A stretch of 64,000 nt of DNA from Petrimonas sulfuriphila (lineage in GTDB: Bacteria > Bacteroidota > Bacteroidia > Bacteroidales > Dysgonomonadaceae). Positions within the stretch are counted from its first letter, which is position 1; every line of letters starts with the position of its first letter. Position numbers and translations under genes: made by a program. The stretch lies in the NCBI GenBank assembly GCA_038561985.1, contig CP073276.1:1054001-1118000 (forward strand). Reading direction: 5' to 3'. Below the pieces are notes generated by a model. The model was not told the origin of the DNA. It saw nothing but the letters and a program-made list of their open reading frames with translations, and searched no databases. Below, piece after piece: positions 34,354-43,950 of the stretch.

Positions 34354-35331
34354 ATGAATCAATATTCTCTAAAATCATTTTTCGTACTTACCGCTTTTCT
34401 TATGATCTATGCCTGCTCATCGAGCAAGAAAGCTCAGATCGACACTATCGGTGAAGATTCTTTGAAACGGGAACAAACCATCGTTCCCGACACCTTTGTT
34501 TTGCCATACATCCCTGAAGAGATGACCAATTCCGATGCCCGTGCCGTATATCTTGTGATGCACTACTGGGACAGGTTCGATTTTTCCGACGAAAAGCTCA
34601 CACTTCGTCCTGAAATTACAGAGCAGGCTTTCGTGGATTACATCAATATTCTTTCTTATGTTCCGTTCGACAGAACCAAAGAATCGCTCAACTACACGTT
34701 AAGGAAAGCCGAAGCGAACAACACCATGTATACTTATTTTGGCACGCTGTTCGATAAATATTTCTACGGTGCCAATTCCCCATTCCGCAACGAAGAGTTT
34801 TACATTCCCGTTTTGCAGGAGTTGGTAAATTCCGAAATTCTATCCGAAACGGATAAATCCAGGTACCGGTTCCAATTCGAGATGGTAATGAAAAACCGCG
34901 TGGGAGAGACGGCCAATGACTTCGCCTACACACTGGCTTCGGGAGAATCACAAAGGATGCACTCCATCAAAAGTGAATACCTTGTTTTGATGTTTTCAAA
35001 TCCCGGATGTTCTACTTGTGCCTCTGTTACCGATGTGCTAACAAAGTCAGTCACTCTTAACAAGGCTTTTTCAATGAACTCGCCTACCCGCACAATGATA
35101 ACCGTATTAACCGTTTATCCCGATGCAGATATCGACGAATGGAGATCATATTTACCGCAGATGCCTGCAAACTGGATACACTCGTACGATAAAGAAACAA
35201 CTATTACCAAACAGAAACTGTACGACATTAAAGCCATTCCAACGCTGTATTTGCTGGACAAAGACAAGAAGGTGATCCTTAAAGACACCTCCATTGAAGC
35301 CATTGAGTCGTTTTTTGCAAAGCCTAATTAG
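34354..35331 (+). CDS. DUF5106 thioredoxin-like lipoprotein
   Basis: The 325-residue protein has a lipoprotein signal (FLMIYACSSSKK, Cys at about 21), then a helical DUF5106-like N-domain (residues 50-190). A thioredoxin-like C-domain follows, with LVLMFSNPGCSTCASVTDVL (CSTC redox pair) and the cis-Pro loop IKAIPTLYLLDKDKKVI. Bacteroidales encode many such envelope thiol proteins. Partner unknown. It lies alone on the plus strand behind a structured leader. Confidence 0.8.
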   Translation: MNQYSLKSFFVLTAFLMIYACSSSKKAQIDTIGEDSLKREQTIVPDTFVLPYIPEEMTNSDARAVYLVMHYWDRFDFSDEKLTLRPEITEQAFVDYINILSYVPFDRTKESLNYTLRKAEANNTMYTYFGTLFDKYFYGANSPFRNEEFYIPVLQELVNSEILSETDKSRYRFQFEMVMKNRVGETANDFAYTLASGESQRMHSIKSEYLVLMFSNPGCSTCASVTDVLTKSVTLNKAFSMNSPTRTMITVLTVYPDADIDEWRSYLPQMPANWIHSYDKETTITKQKLYDIKAIPTLYLLDKDKKVILKDTSIEAIESFFAKPN

Positions 35332-35372
35332 TCAGGAACTCCTTTTACCAATAATTTTACACTTCAAACTCC

Positions 35373-36566
35373 ATGGAAATGAAAAAAGAGATACTTTACC
35401 TGCTGTTGTTTACGTTAACAACAACGCTGTTTGCCCAGAACTACGATGAAACCAAAGCCGGCAGCTATGTATTACCGGAACTGCTAAAGGCTCAAAACGG
35501 CAAAGAAATCGTGTCTGCGGAAGACTGGGACAGGATCCGCCGTCCAGAAATTCTAAAACTTTTTGAGGATAACGTGTACGGGCAGGTTCCCAAGGATTTC
35601 GATAAAATCGAATTCAAGGTGTTGGAACAAAACTACAAGGCATTGAACGGAAAGGCCACCTATAAGCAGGTAGCTGTTGACGTTATCCGGAACAAAAAAG
35701 TTATTACTGTTCAGGTCCACTTGTTTATCCCCAACAAAATAAAAAAGCCGGTTCCTGTATTCCTGACGATTAACCACCGCGGACTGGATACGATGCAAGC
35801 ATCACCCGAAAATGAGTTTTGGCCTGCCGAAGAGATTGTGAACTCTGGCTATGCCATTGCCGGATTTGATGTAAAGGACGTCGCACCGGATCACAAAACA
35901 GACTACGTAAATCAAATTCTCACCAAACTTTATCCCGAGCAAACCCTGCAACCAAACGGAATGCGTGCATTAGGCGCCTGGGGCTGGGGCGTCAGCCGGA
36001 TAATCGATTATTTTGAAACCGATAAGGATATAGATGCCAGTAAGGTAATTGTTGTTGGACATTCCCGTGGGGGCAAAGCTGCACTTTGGTGCGGAGCACA
36101 AGATAGACGGGTAGCCATTGCCGTATCGAACGAGTCGGGAAACTCGGGCGCAAAAATCTCCCGCAGGAATTTTGGAGAAACAGTGGAAGTAATTACCCGT
36201 AACTTCCCGCATTGGTTTGTTCCGGGATATGCTGCTTTCGCCAACAACGAAGGAAACCTGCCTGTTGACCAACATATGCTGCTGGCATTAATGGCTCCCC
36301 GGGCAGTCTATGTCGCCAGTGCAGCCGATGATTCGTGGGCGGACCCCAAAGGACAATACCTGGCTCTGGTTGCCGCACAACCGGTTTTCAGCCTGTTTGG
36401 CCTCAAAACAAGTTTACCCGCCAACATGCCCCCGAACAACGAACAGGTCATTCAGTTGCCGTTGGGCTTTCATAACCGAGACGGCATCCACAACATGAAT
36501 CTTTTCGACTGGAAACAGTTCGTCAAGTTTGCCGACGAATATTTTAAGAACAACAACAAAAAATAG
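35373..36566 (+). CDS. CE15-like glucuronoyl esterase / alpha-beta hydrolase, exported
   Basis: The 397-residue protein has a signal peptide ending TTLFAQ; start at 35373 or the ATG at 35379. The catalytic region matches carbohydrate esterase family 15: VVGHSRGGKAALWCGA with the nucleophile Ser, SNESGNSGAKISRRNFGETV with a Glu, and GFHNRDGIHNMNLFDWKQF with the His. CE15 enzymes cut esters between glucuronic acid and lignin alcohols; related clades have other ester substrates. A DUF1080 lipoprotein follows after 8 bases. This link to uronic acids makes a functional tie to the sugar-acid locus worth considering, but it is only inferred. Confidence 0.8.
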   Translation: MEMKKEILYLLLFTLTTTLFAQNYDETKAGSYVLPELLKAQNGKEIVSAEDWDRIRRPEILKLFEDNVYGQVPKDFDKIEFKVLEQNYKALNGKATYKQVAVDVIRNKKVITVQVHLFIPNKIKKPVPVFLTINHRGLDTMQASPENEFWPAEEIVNSGYAIAGFDVKDVAPDHKTDYVNQILTKLYPEQTLQPNGMRALGAWGWGVSRIIDYFETDKDIDASKVIVVGHSRGGKAALWCGAQDRRVAIAVSNESGNSGAKISRRNFGETVEVITRNFPHWFVPGYAAFANNEGNLPVDQHMLLALMAPRAVYVASAADDSWADPKGQYLALVAAQPVFSLFGLKTSLPANMPPNNEQVIQLPLGFHNRDGIHNMNLFDWKQFVKFADEYFKNNNKK

Positions 36567-36574
36567 AATATAGC

Positions 36575-37372
36575 ATGAAACAAGTATGGTCACTTTTGGG
36601 TGCCACGACCGCGGCATTCATTCTGATATCCTGCAGCCAGAAAAAAAGCAGCGATGCATCCAGCGGTTGGACTCCTCTCTTCAACGGAACCGATTTAACC
36701 GGTTGGACGGTAAAAATTAAAGGTTACGATGCGGGCGACAATTTCGGCAATACATTCCGGGTGGAAGAAGGCATGATAAAGGTACGTTACGAACAGTATG
36801 ACTCGTTACGCGACCGTTTCGGCCACCTGTTTTACAACGATGAGTTTTCGCATTATAAACTGCGAGTAGAATACCGTATCGTTGGCGAGCAATGTCCGGG
36901 AGCACCCGGATGGGCGTATAAAAACTCCGGAATCATGGTACACGGGCAGACACCGGAGTCAATGGAAAAAGACCAGGATTTTCCCACTTCCATTGAGGTA
37001 CAGTTGCTGGCCAGCGACTCCCTGGTGCAAAGGACCAATATGAATGTTTGCACACCCGGAACAAATATCGTCATGGACGATCAGTTGATCCTTGATCATT
37101 GCATCAACTCTTCCTCGGAAAACTTCTACGGTGAAGATTGGATAACGGCCGAAGTAGAGGTCAGGGGAAACAATGTTATTAGTCATATTATCAACGGCGA
37201 TACGGTTTTACAGTACAACCGCCCACAGTTGGATGAAAGGGATGCGACCTACGCCAAACTTATCGTGATGAACGGTGGCGACAAAATGCTGAGCAAAGGG
37301 ACCATCTCGCTTCAAAGCGAAGGGCACCCCATTGATTTTAGGAAAGTGGAGATAATGAAACTGGACGATTGA
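36575..37372 (+). CDS. DUF1080 (3-keto-disaccharide hydrolase-like) lipoprotein
   Basis: The 265-residue protein has a lipoprotein signal (AAFILISCSQKK, Cys at about 20). It has a single DUF1080 domain: WTPLFNGTDLTGWTV, HYKLRVEYRIVGEQCPGAP, NSGIMVHGQ, FPTSIEVQLL and the C-terminal IDFRKVEIMKL. It is translated 8 bases after the CE15-like esterase and is followed by a strong bidirectional terminator, so the two form a small operon. A surface or periplasmic glycan-processing role is inferred. Confidence 0.87.
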   Translation: MKQVWSLLGATTAAFILISCSQKKSSDASSGWTPLFNGTDLTGWTVKIKGYDAGDNFGNTFRVEEGMIKVRYEQYDSLRDRFGHLFYNDEFSHYKLRVEYRIVGEQCPGAPGWAYKNSGIMVHGQTPESMEKDQDFPTSIEVQLLASDSLVQRTNMNVCTPGTNIVMDDQLILDHCINSSSENFYGEDWITAEVEVRGNNVISHIINGDTVLQYNRPQLDERDATYAKLIVMNGGDKMLSKGTISLQSEGHPIDFRKVEIMKLDD

Positions 37373-37387
37373 CTTTCTTGACTGAAT

Positions 37388-37430
37388 AAAAAATCCCGCT
37401 CTCACGAAAGGAGGCGGGATTTTTTTTTTA
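37388..37430. terminator. Bidirectional terminator between DUF1080 and pckA
   Basis: AAATCCCGC (37391-37399) pairs with GCGGGATTT (37414-37422), with A and T runs on the outer sides, so it can serve both the plus-strand DUF1080 operon and minus-strand pckA. Confidence 0.85.
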
Positions 37431-37441
37431 ATCGGTTACGT

Positions 37442-39040
37442 TTAGTCCAATTGCGGTCCGGACGCAACTAACGCCAATGCATCGTCGTTGTCGCAATATT
37501 GCTCAAAGTTTTTGATATATTTGGCCGCAAGCGATTTGGCTTTTGCTTCCCACTCGGCAACATCAGCGTAAGTATTGCGCGGGTCAAGAATTTCAGTGTC
37601 CACATTGTTCAATGCGGCAGGCGCAACCAGGTTCAAGATAGGAATCTGAATGGTTTCAGCTTCTTCAATTGAACCATCGATGATGGCGTCAATGATGGCA
37701 CGTGTATTCTTTAAAGAGATGCGCTTTCCTGTTCCGTTCCAGCCTGTGTTTACCAGGTAAACTTTTGCATTGTGTTCTTGTGCTTTTCCAATCAATGTTT
37801 TTGCGTACATAGTCGGGTGCAGGGTCAGGAATGCTTCACCAAATGCGGGAGAGAACGAAGGAACCGGCTCGGTAATACCGCGTTCAGTGCCTGCTAGTTT
37901 TGAAGTAAAGCCGGAGAGGAAGTGATATTGAGCTGATTTCTCATCCAAAATAGATACCGGAGGTAATACGCCAAACGCGTCAGCCGACAGGTAAATGATT
38001 TTGCTCGCATGTCCTGCGCGAGATGGAGAAACAATTTTACTGATGTGATAGATGGGGTAAGAAACACGTGTGTTCTCTGTTTTTGAAGCGGCAGCGGAGT
38101 AATCGGGAGTTCCGTCAGGAAGAACAGTTACGTTTTCCAGCAATGCATCGCGACGAATAGCTCTCCAGATATCGGGTTCTTTGTCTTTTTCCAGATCAAT
38201 AACCTTGGCGTAGCAACCACCTTCGTAGTTGAATACACCGTGATCGTCCCAGCCGTGCTCGTCGTCACCGATCAGATAACGTTTCGGGTCTGCTGAAAGA
38301 GTCGTTTTTCCCGTTCCCGAAAGCCCGAAGAAAATGGCTACGTCTCCTTCTGTACCTACGTTAGCCGAGCAGTGCATAGAAGCAATACCTTTCAATGGCA
38401 AATAATAGTTCATCAGAGCAAAGATACCTTTTTTCATTTCACCTCCGTACCAAGTACCGCCAATCACCTGCATTTTACGAGTAAGATCAAACAACGTAAA
38501 TACTTCTGAATTCAGACCTTGTTCTTTCCAGTTTGGATTGCTGGTTTTGGAACCGTTTAAGCAAACAAAATCAGGCTCACCGTAGTTTGCCAGCTCGTAG
38601 TGTGAAGGACGAATAAACATATTGGTCACAAAGTGTGCCTGCCAGGCTACTTCCATCACAAAACGCACTTTCATACGGGTATCTTCGTTGGTGCCGCAGA
38701 ACGTATCAACAACATACAATTTTTTAGCTGTTGAAAGCTGAGTTGTCACGAGATCTTTACAGTGGTCGAACACCTCAGGAGTAGTCGGGCGGTTGATGGT
38801 ACCGTCCCACCAAAGCGTGTCTCTGGTAGTGTCGTCCATTACGATGAATTTGTCTTTGGGTGAGCGGCCTGTAAATTTTCCGGTATCCACTGCTACTGCA
38901 CCGGTTGAAGTCAGCACGCCTTTTTCAAAACCTTCATTGGCCGGATCAATTTCCGCCTGAAATAACTCTTCGTAAGTAGGATTGTGAAGGATCTCGAAGT
39001 TGCCTACAATTCCATACTTGCTTAAATCTAAATTTGCCAT
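37442..39040 (-). CDS. pckA: Phosphoenolpyruvate carboxykinase (ATP)
   Basis: The 532-residue enzyme interconverts oxaloacetate plus ATP with PEP, CO2 and ADP; anaerobic Bacteroidales often run it toward oxaloacetate. Visible signatures are [30 protein letters not shown] (kinase-1a P-loop), [22 protein letters not shown] (metal site) and [17 protein letters not shown]. It is monocistronic, ending at a shared terminator. Confidence 0.97.
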   Translation of the reverse strand: MANLDLSKYGIVGNFEILHNPTYEELFQAEIDPANEGFEKGVLTSTGAVAVDTGKFTGRSPKDKFIVMDDTTRDTLWWDGTINRPTTPEVFDHCKDLVTTQLSTAKKLYVVDTFCGTNEDTRMKVRFVMEVAWQAHFVTNMFIRPSHYELANYGEPDFVCLNGSKTSNPNWKEQGLNSEVFTLFDLTRKMQVIGGTWYGGEMKKGIFALMNYYLPLKGIASMHCSANVGTEGDVAIFFGLSGTGKTTLSADPKRYLIGDDEHGWDDHGVFNYEGGCYAKVIDLEKDKEPDIWRAIRRDALLENVTVLPDGTPDYSAAASKTENTRVSYPIYHISKIVSPSRAGHASKIIYLSADAFGVLPPVSILDEKSAQYHFLSGFTSKLAGTERGITEPVPSFSPAFGEAFLTLHPTMYAKTLIGKAQEHNAKVYLVNTGWNGTGKRISLKNTRAIIDAIIDGSIEEAETIQIPILNLVAPAALNNVDTEILDPRNTYADVAEWEAKAKSLAAKYIKNFEQYCDNDDALALVASGPQLD

Positions 39041-39355
39041 GTTAATAATAATTGTTTGTGAATATAAATGTGTGAATAAATCTCTATCTGCTCAAACCGT
39101 TTTACTTGTGAATAACATCCTAAAACATCAACGATATCCTAAAACGGCGACAAAAATAATTAATTAAGTTGAGATAATAAAGTAATTAAAGAAAAATTTC
39201 TTTAATTATTCCTGTTTTAACTCAAATTTCTTTCCTGAGAAAAAAACACTCAAGTAAATGGAACAAAAAAACGGTGAAAATGTTTATCGTTGAGACCAAA
39301 AATATTACCTTTGTTTTTCGAAAAAAGATAGTATGAACAATTTGTTATTACAACA
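39041..39355. promoter_or_regulatory. Divergent pckA/upp control region with a 26-bp palindrome
   Basis: A perfect palindrome lies at 39183-39208: 12-base arms TAATTAAAGAAA and TTTCTTTAATTA around AA. A pckA -7 candidate, TATTTTTG on the minus strand, is at 39151-39158. An upp promoter, TTTA (39283-39286), 19 bases, TACCTTTG (39306-39313), is on the plus strand. No ORF is supported here. Confidence 0.65.
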
Positions 39356-40015
39356 ATGAATGTAATTGATTTTTCGAAAAACAACTCACTCCTGAATTCT
39401 TTTGTCCGTGAAATAAGAGACATAACCATCCAGAACGACAGGCTCAGATTCCGTAGAAATTTAGAAAGGATCGGTGAAATAATGGCTTATGAAATCAGTA
39501 AGGATTTAAGCTACAAAACAATATCCGTAACCACCCCTCTCGACGTGGCCGAAGTTTCTGTCCCCGATGAAGAGATTGTTATCGGCACCATTTTACGGGC
39601 AGGATTACCTTATCATCATGGCGTGCTGAACTATTTTGATTGTGCCGGAAATGCGTTTGTGTCGGCTTACCGGAAATACAAGGAAACAGGGCATCAATCG
39701 TTTGATATTCATATCGAATACATTGCCTCGCCCAGTATTGATGGAAAAACGCTTATCCTTACCGATCCAATGCTGGCCACAGGAAGCAGCATGGAACTGA
39801 CGTACAGAGCTTTACTAACGAAGGGAACACCTCGGAGGATTCATATTGCATCCATTATTGCCAGCCAGCAGGCTGTGGATTATTGCACCCAACATTTTCC
39901 TGAAGATAAAACCACCATATGGGTCGCAGCTATTGATCCGGAATTAAATGAATCCTCTTATATCGTACCGGGAATTGGCGATGCAGGCGATTTGGCCTAC
40001 GGGGAGAAGATTTAG
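39356..40015 (+). CDS. upp: Uracil phosphoribosyltransferase
   Basis: The 219-residue cytoplasmic salvage enzyme converts uracil and PRPP to UMP. It has the type I PRTase loop LILTDPMLATGSSMELTYRAL, PDEEIVIGTILRAGLPYHHG at the front, and the family C-terminus IVPGIGDAGDLAYGEK. It is the slightly diverged Bacteroidota version, with a shorter N-terminus than E. coli. A promoter is seen 43 bases upstream. It is convergent with the GT2 gene. Confidence 0.93.
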   Translation: MNVIDFSKNNSLLNSFVREIRDITIQNDRLRFRRNLERIGEIMAYEISKDLSYKTISVTTPLDVAEVSVPDEEIVIGTILRAGLPYHHGVLNYFDCAGNAFVSAYRKYKETGHQSFDIHIEYIASPSIDGKTLILTDPMLATGSSMELTYRALLTKGTPRRIHIASIIASQQAVDYCTQHFPEDKTTIWVAAIDPELNESSYIVPGIGDAGDLAYGEKI

Positions 40016-40027
40016 GTTGATAGACTA

Positions 40028-41017
40028 CTACTCATAAAATTTTTTCTCAAAAGCGTTGAATTCTCCTTTTTTCAGGATTAATCGTTTCCAGATCGCAGAG
40101 ATGAATCCTGCACCGTATCCGAAAAGTTGTGTCCAGGCTGCTGCAATACTGTAAAAGCCGACCCTCAACGAGTTGTTTCTTGCGGTTGAGTCGATCAGTA
40201 CCAGCAAGCTGTATAATGCGGGAGCAAGCACAACGACCGGGTAAAAAAAGGATAAAAGCAGGGAAAGAACCATCACTGTTACGAAGAACGATGGCAGAAA
40301 GTGTACTAATCTTAATGAACCCGGGTGCGCCAGGTGCAAATTGATCCGGGCTATTCCTGAATTGTAAACTTGCTTGAAAAACTGCCTGAAGGTCGACCGG
40401 CGTTTATGATAAACATATGCTTCGGGAATAAGTGCCGTTCCAAATCCTTTTTTAAGCAGCCGGAGGCTGAAATCGATGTCTTCCCCAAAACGCATCTTAC
40501 CGTATCCGCCAAGGGCTTCGAACGCTTTTTTGGAGACCCCCAGGTTGAAACTCCGGGGATGAAACTTATCCATCGATTTTTTTCCGCCGCGAATACCTCC
40601 GGTAGTAAAAAAAGAGGTCATGGAATAATTTATAGCTTTCTGTACCGTTGTAAAGGAGGGCAACGCATTATCAGGGCCACCGTAGGCATCAACAAAATTC
40701 CTTTCCAGGTAAAAAGAGACATACTCCATGTAGTGTTCGGGGATAATACAGTCGGAATCAAAAAAAATGAGGTAGTCATACTTCGCTTTTTTGGCACCAG
40801 CGTTTCGGGTCAGCCCAGGACCGGAATTAGGTTTCTCAAAATAAACAACAGGGAGTTGCGATACATATTTCTGGACTATACCATCGCACTTCTCAGACGA
40901 CCCATCTTCGGCAATGATTACTTCAAAATTCTTGCCGGATTGTCGGGTTAAACTGTCTAAAAGCTCGTCAACTTCTTCCGGACGATTGTAAACAGGGATA
41001 ACAACAGAAAAATTCAT
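40028..41017 (-). CDS. Glycosyltransferase family 2, membrane-associated
   Basis: The 329-residue protein, started at MNFSVVIPVYNRPEEVDEL, has a GT-A domain. It shows VIIAEDGSSEKCDG, NSGPGLTRNAGAKKAKYDYLIFFDSDC (the DxD-type motif), GGIRGGKKSMDKFHPR and FGEDIDFSLRLLKKG. Two or three hydrophobic segments follow near residues 240-300 (FLPSFFVTVMVLSLLLSFFYPVVVLAPALYSLLVL in two parts). It transfers a sugar from a nucleotide donor; acceptor unknown. No glycan cluster surrounds it. A perfect -7 box TAGTTTTG (41042-41049, minus strand) is 24 bases upstream, which supports the shorter start. Confidence 0.88.
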   Translation of the reverse strand: MNFSVVIPVYNRPEEVDELLDSLTRQSGKNFEVIIAEDGSSEKCDGIVQKYVSQLPVVYFEKPNSGPGLTRNAGAKKAKYDYLIFFDSDCIIPEHYMEYVSFYLERNFVDAYGGPDNALPSFTTVQKAINYSMTSFFTTGGIRGGKKSMDKFHPRSFNLGVSKKAFEALGGYGKMRFGEDIDFSLRLLKKGFGTALIPEAYVYHKRRSTFRQFFKQVYNSGIARINLHLAHPGSLRLVHFLPSFFVTVMVLSLLLSFFYPVVVLAPALYSLLVLIDSTARNNSLRVGFYSIAAAWTQLFGYGAGFISAIWKRLILKKGEFNAFEKKFYE

Positions 41018-41041
41018 GTTCACGAAATTGGAATTACAGTG

Positions 41042-41049
41042 CAAAACTA
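41042..41049 (-). promoter_or_regulatory. -7 element of the GT2 gene
   Basis: TAGTTTTG on the minus strand matches TAnnTTTG and lies 24 bases before the chosen GT2 ATG. No -33 TTTG is seen. Confidence 0.5.
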
Positions 41050-41150
41050 ATTAAATTAAATGATTTTATCTGTAATCCCAGCCATTTCTGTGATTTTATA
41101 AAAAGTATTAAAAATATGTGAAAATATATAGAATTCTTAAAATTAATCTT

Positions 41151-41158
41151 TATCTTTG
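41151..41158 (+). promoter_or_regulatory. -7 element of the DUF4369 gene
   Basis: TATCTTTG matches the consensus exactly. It would give an untranslated leader of about 85 bases before the GTG start at 41250. Confidence 0.55.
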
Positions 41159-41249
41159 TCAACTTTCAACGTTTTACTATTTCGGGAGGAACAGTTGGAA
41201 AATCAGGGAAAGGTAAAGCTGAGTTAGAAGAAACAAAAAAATCAATCGA

Positions 41250-42377
41250 GTGAAGTTTGTAAAGTTGTCCATATTAATCATTATCTGCGCATTGTTGTTT
41301 TCCTGCAAAAACAACGAAAATGGGGTTGCGCTTAAAGGTGACATCTCCAGCCTGGAAAATCCCCAGGTTCTGGTTTCTTATTTCGCCGGCGATACCCTCG
41401 CTATCGACACCATCATGAGCGATAAACGCGGCAGATTTACGTATAAAAATACCATAGATACCCTTACTGTATTTTCGTTGTATTTCAACAACCAAAGTTC
41501 TTCAGTCATGGTTTTTGCCCATCCGAAAGATAACATATCCATCAAAGGGGATGCGCAACTGTCCGATTTAATCAAAGTAAACGGAAACGAAATAAACAAC
41601 GACCTCACGTTGTTTAAAGAATCAAACAAAGAGCTGCTTCAACAACGTACGCTTTTACTTCGTAACCTGAAAGAAGAAAAAGAATCGAACTCCGCGTCCA
41701 ATAATAGGATCTTAGCCAATGCTGACGAAATAGCCAAGATCAACTCTTTCAATCAGGAGTTGACATTAAATGCCGAAGAGCAGGTCAAAAAAAATCCCAC
41801 AAAAATATCGAGCCTGATTCTTATCAACGAGTTTTTTGCCAACTCGGAAAATCCGAAAGGGCTTAGCCGTGTATTGGAATATATGCAGGGGGATATACTG
41901 AAATCGAAAATGGGGTTGAACCTGAAGGCTTATTCCGAAAAAATCAACCGCTCCGCAGAAGGTTCATCTATGCCTTACTTCCGGCTGGTTGATAAATCGG
42001 GCGACACCATACAATCGTACGATTACCGGGGAAAATACCTCTTGTTGTCTTTCATCTCAACTACAGGAATCGATTCCCGCGAAACGATTCAATCACTCAA
42101 GCAAACCTACAGGGATGTTAACAAAGACAGCGTGGAGTTCATTTCCGTATATATCGATTCCGATATTTATCCCATCAGTTATATTGAAAACGATTCTATC
42201 CCGTGGACCGTTGTACCGGAGAAAAAAAGCTGGGCATCAGACATCGTGGAAGCATACAATATTGAGTTCATTCCGAACAATATCCTTATTTCCCCTGCCG
42301 GCATCATCAGCGACAGAAACGTCCCGGCCATCGCAGTGGAAAATGCACTTAAAAATTCTGTAAAAAACAATCGTTAA
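41250..42377 (+). CDS. DUF4369/thioredoxin-like lipoprotein lacking CXXC
   Basis: The 375-residue protein starts at GTG 41250, directly in front of a good lipoprotein signal (LSILIIICALLFSC, Cys at about 19); no ATG fits. An N-terminal DUF4369-like beta domain (GDISSLENPQVLVSYF, ISIKGDAQLSDL) is followed by a helical linker (KELLQQRTLLLRNLKEEKES) and a thioredoxin-fold C-domain. There the usual WCxxC site is replaced by LLLSFISTTGIDSRETIQ, so redox activity is unlikely. The cis-Pro loop FIPNNILISPAGII is kept. yifB follows after 5 bases. Confidence 0.78.
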   Translation: MKFVKLSILIIICALLFSCKNNENGVALKGDISSLENPQVLVSYFAGDTLAIDTIMSDKRGRFTYKNTIDTLTVFSLYFNNQSSSVMVFAHPKDNISIKGDAQLSDLIKVNGNEINNDLTLFKESNKELLQQRTLLLRNLKEEKESNSASNNRILANADEIAKINSFNQELTLNAEEQVKKNPTKISSLILINEFFANSENPKGLSRVLEYMQGDILKSKMGLNLKAYSEKINRSAEGSSMPYFRLVDKSGDTIQSYDYRGKYLLLSFISTTGIDSRETIQSLKQTYRDVNKDSVEFISVYIDSDIYPISYIENDSIPWTVVPEKKSWASDIVEAYNIEFIPNNILISPAGIISDRNVPAIAVENALKNSVKNNR

Positions 42378-42382
42378 ATGCC

Positions 42383-43921
42383 ATGCTGGTCAAGGTTTTT
42401 GGTGCGGCAGTACAAGGTATAAATGCCACACTTATAACTATTGAGGTAAATTGCACAAAGGGGATCAAGTTCTTTCTGGTGGGTTTGCCCGATGCATCAG
42501 TGAAAGAAAGCCACAAAAGGATTGTATCCGCCATTCAGGTAAGCGGTTTTAAGTATCCCCGGCAACAAATTGTGATCAACATGTCTCCGGCGGATATCCG
42601 GAAGGAGGGATCAGCTTACGACCTGCCCCTGGCGATAGGCATACTGGCCACCTCCAAAACCATTATGGCGGATAAACTGCCCGATTACCTTATCATGGGT
42701 GAGTTATCGCTCGACGGAAATATCCTGCCCATCAAAGGTGCCTTACCTATAGCTATCATGGCTAAGGAAAACGGATTCAAAGGGTTCATCCTTCCTACGG
42801 AAAATGCTAAAGAAGCAGCTGTTGTGGAAGGATTGGAGGTTTACGGGGTAGAAAATATCCGTCAGGTCGTCGGTTTTGCAAACAATGAACTTGAGCTTGA
42901 AAAAACAACCGCAGATATAGGGCAGGAGTTTTTGCAGAGCCAGTCGAATTTCGAGTTCGACTTCAGCGATGTAAAAGGACAGGAAAATGTGAAACGCGCG
43001 TTGGAAGTAGCGGCTGCAGGTAGCCACAATATAATTATGGTAGGGCCTCCCGGCGCAGGGAAATCGATGATGGCGAAACGAATGCCCTCTATCCTCCCCC
43101 CTTTCACCCTTGAAGAGGCACTCGAAACCACAAAGATACACAGCGTTGCCGGCAAACTGGAAAAAGGCATCTCCCTTATGTCGCGCAGGCCATTCCGGTC
43201 CCCACACCATACCATCAGTAATGTAGCCATGGTCGGTGGCGGAGCCGATCCTCAACCGGGTGAAATCAGTTTGGCCCACAACGGAGTGCTGTTTTTGGAT
43301 GAACTTCCGGAGTTTAATCGAAATGTTCTCGAAGTGATGCGTCAGCCATTGGAAAACCGAAAAATAACAATTTCCCGCGCCAAATATTCCGTGGAGTACC
43401 CTGCGAGCTTTATGATGGTTTCGGCCATGAATCCCTGCCCTTGTGGTTATTACAACCATCCCGATAAAGCGTGTGTCTGTCCGGGAGGAGCCGTACAGAA
43501 ATATTTAAACAGAATCTCAGGACCTTTACTGGACAGGATCGATATCCATATCGAAATCGTACCGGTCGCGTTCGAAAAGCTATCCGACAGCACTCCGGCC
43601 GAACGCAGTGCAGAAATCAGTAAACGTGTGGTAAAAGCCCGCCGGATTCAGGCGGAACGGTTTAGAAAAACTCCCGGCATATATTGCAATGCGCAAATGA
43701 CATCGAGAATGCTGCTCGAATATGCTGCTCCCGATGCAGCGGGACTGCAATTACTCAGAACCGCCATGGACAGGCTTAGCCTATCGGCAAGGGCCTACGA
43801 CAGGATACTGAAAGTTTCCCGGACCATTGCCGATCTGGAAGCCAGCCCCCATGTCTTACCGGTTCATCTGGCGGAAGCAATCAACTACCGCAATCTCGAC
43901 AGGGAGGTTTGGGCGGGGTGA
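42383..43921 (+). CDS. yifB: YifB family Mg-chelatase-like AAA+ ATPase (ComM-like)
   Basis: The 512-residue protein has the N-terminal Lon-like fold (FFLVGLPDASVKESHKRI). The AAA+ core follows: Walker A VGPPGAGKSMMAKRMPSILPP, Walker B GVLFLDELPEF, RPFRSPHHTISNVAMVGGG and the Cys cluster NPCPCGYYNHPDKACVCP. Homologues such as ComM help branch migration during recombination of incoming DNA. It follows the thioredoxin-like gene closely, probably as an unrelated neighbour. Confidence 0.93.
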   Translation: MLVKVFGAAVQGINATLITIEVNCTKGIKFFLVGLPDASVKESHKRIVSAIQVSGFKYPRQQIVINMSPADIRKEGSAYDLPLAIGILATSKTIMADKLPDYLIMGELSLDGNILPIKGALPIAIMAKENGFKGFILPTENAKEAAVVEGLEVYGVENIRQVVGFANNELELEKTTADIGQEFLQSQSNFEFDFSDVKGQENVKRALEVAAAGSHNIIMVGPPGAGKSMMAKRMPSILPPFTLEEALETTKIHSVAGKLEKGISLMSRRPFRSPHHTISNVAMVGGGADPQPGEISLAHNGVLFLDELPEFNRNVLEVMRQPLENRKITISRAKYSVEYPASFMMVSAMNPCPCGYYNHPDKACVCPGGAVQKYLNRISGPLLDRIDIHIEIVPVAFEKLSDSTPAERSAEISKRVVKARRIQAERFRKTPGIYCNAQMTSRMLLEYAAPDAAGLQLLRTAMDRLSLSARAYDRILKVSRTIADLEASPHVLPVHLAEAINYRNLDREVWAG

Positions 43922-43950
43922 TTTGAAACGGAAAGAAGTAAGGAGAAAGA

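Noticed and set aside
42743-43459. Long minus-strand open frame (238 codons)
   Set aside because: It is antisense to the conserved ATPase core of yifB; the composition and lack of any motif mark it as a shadow.
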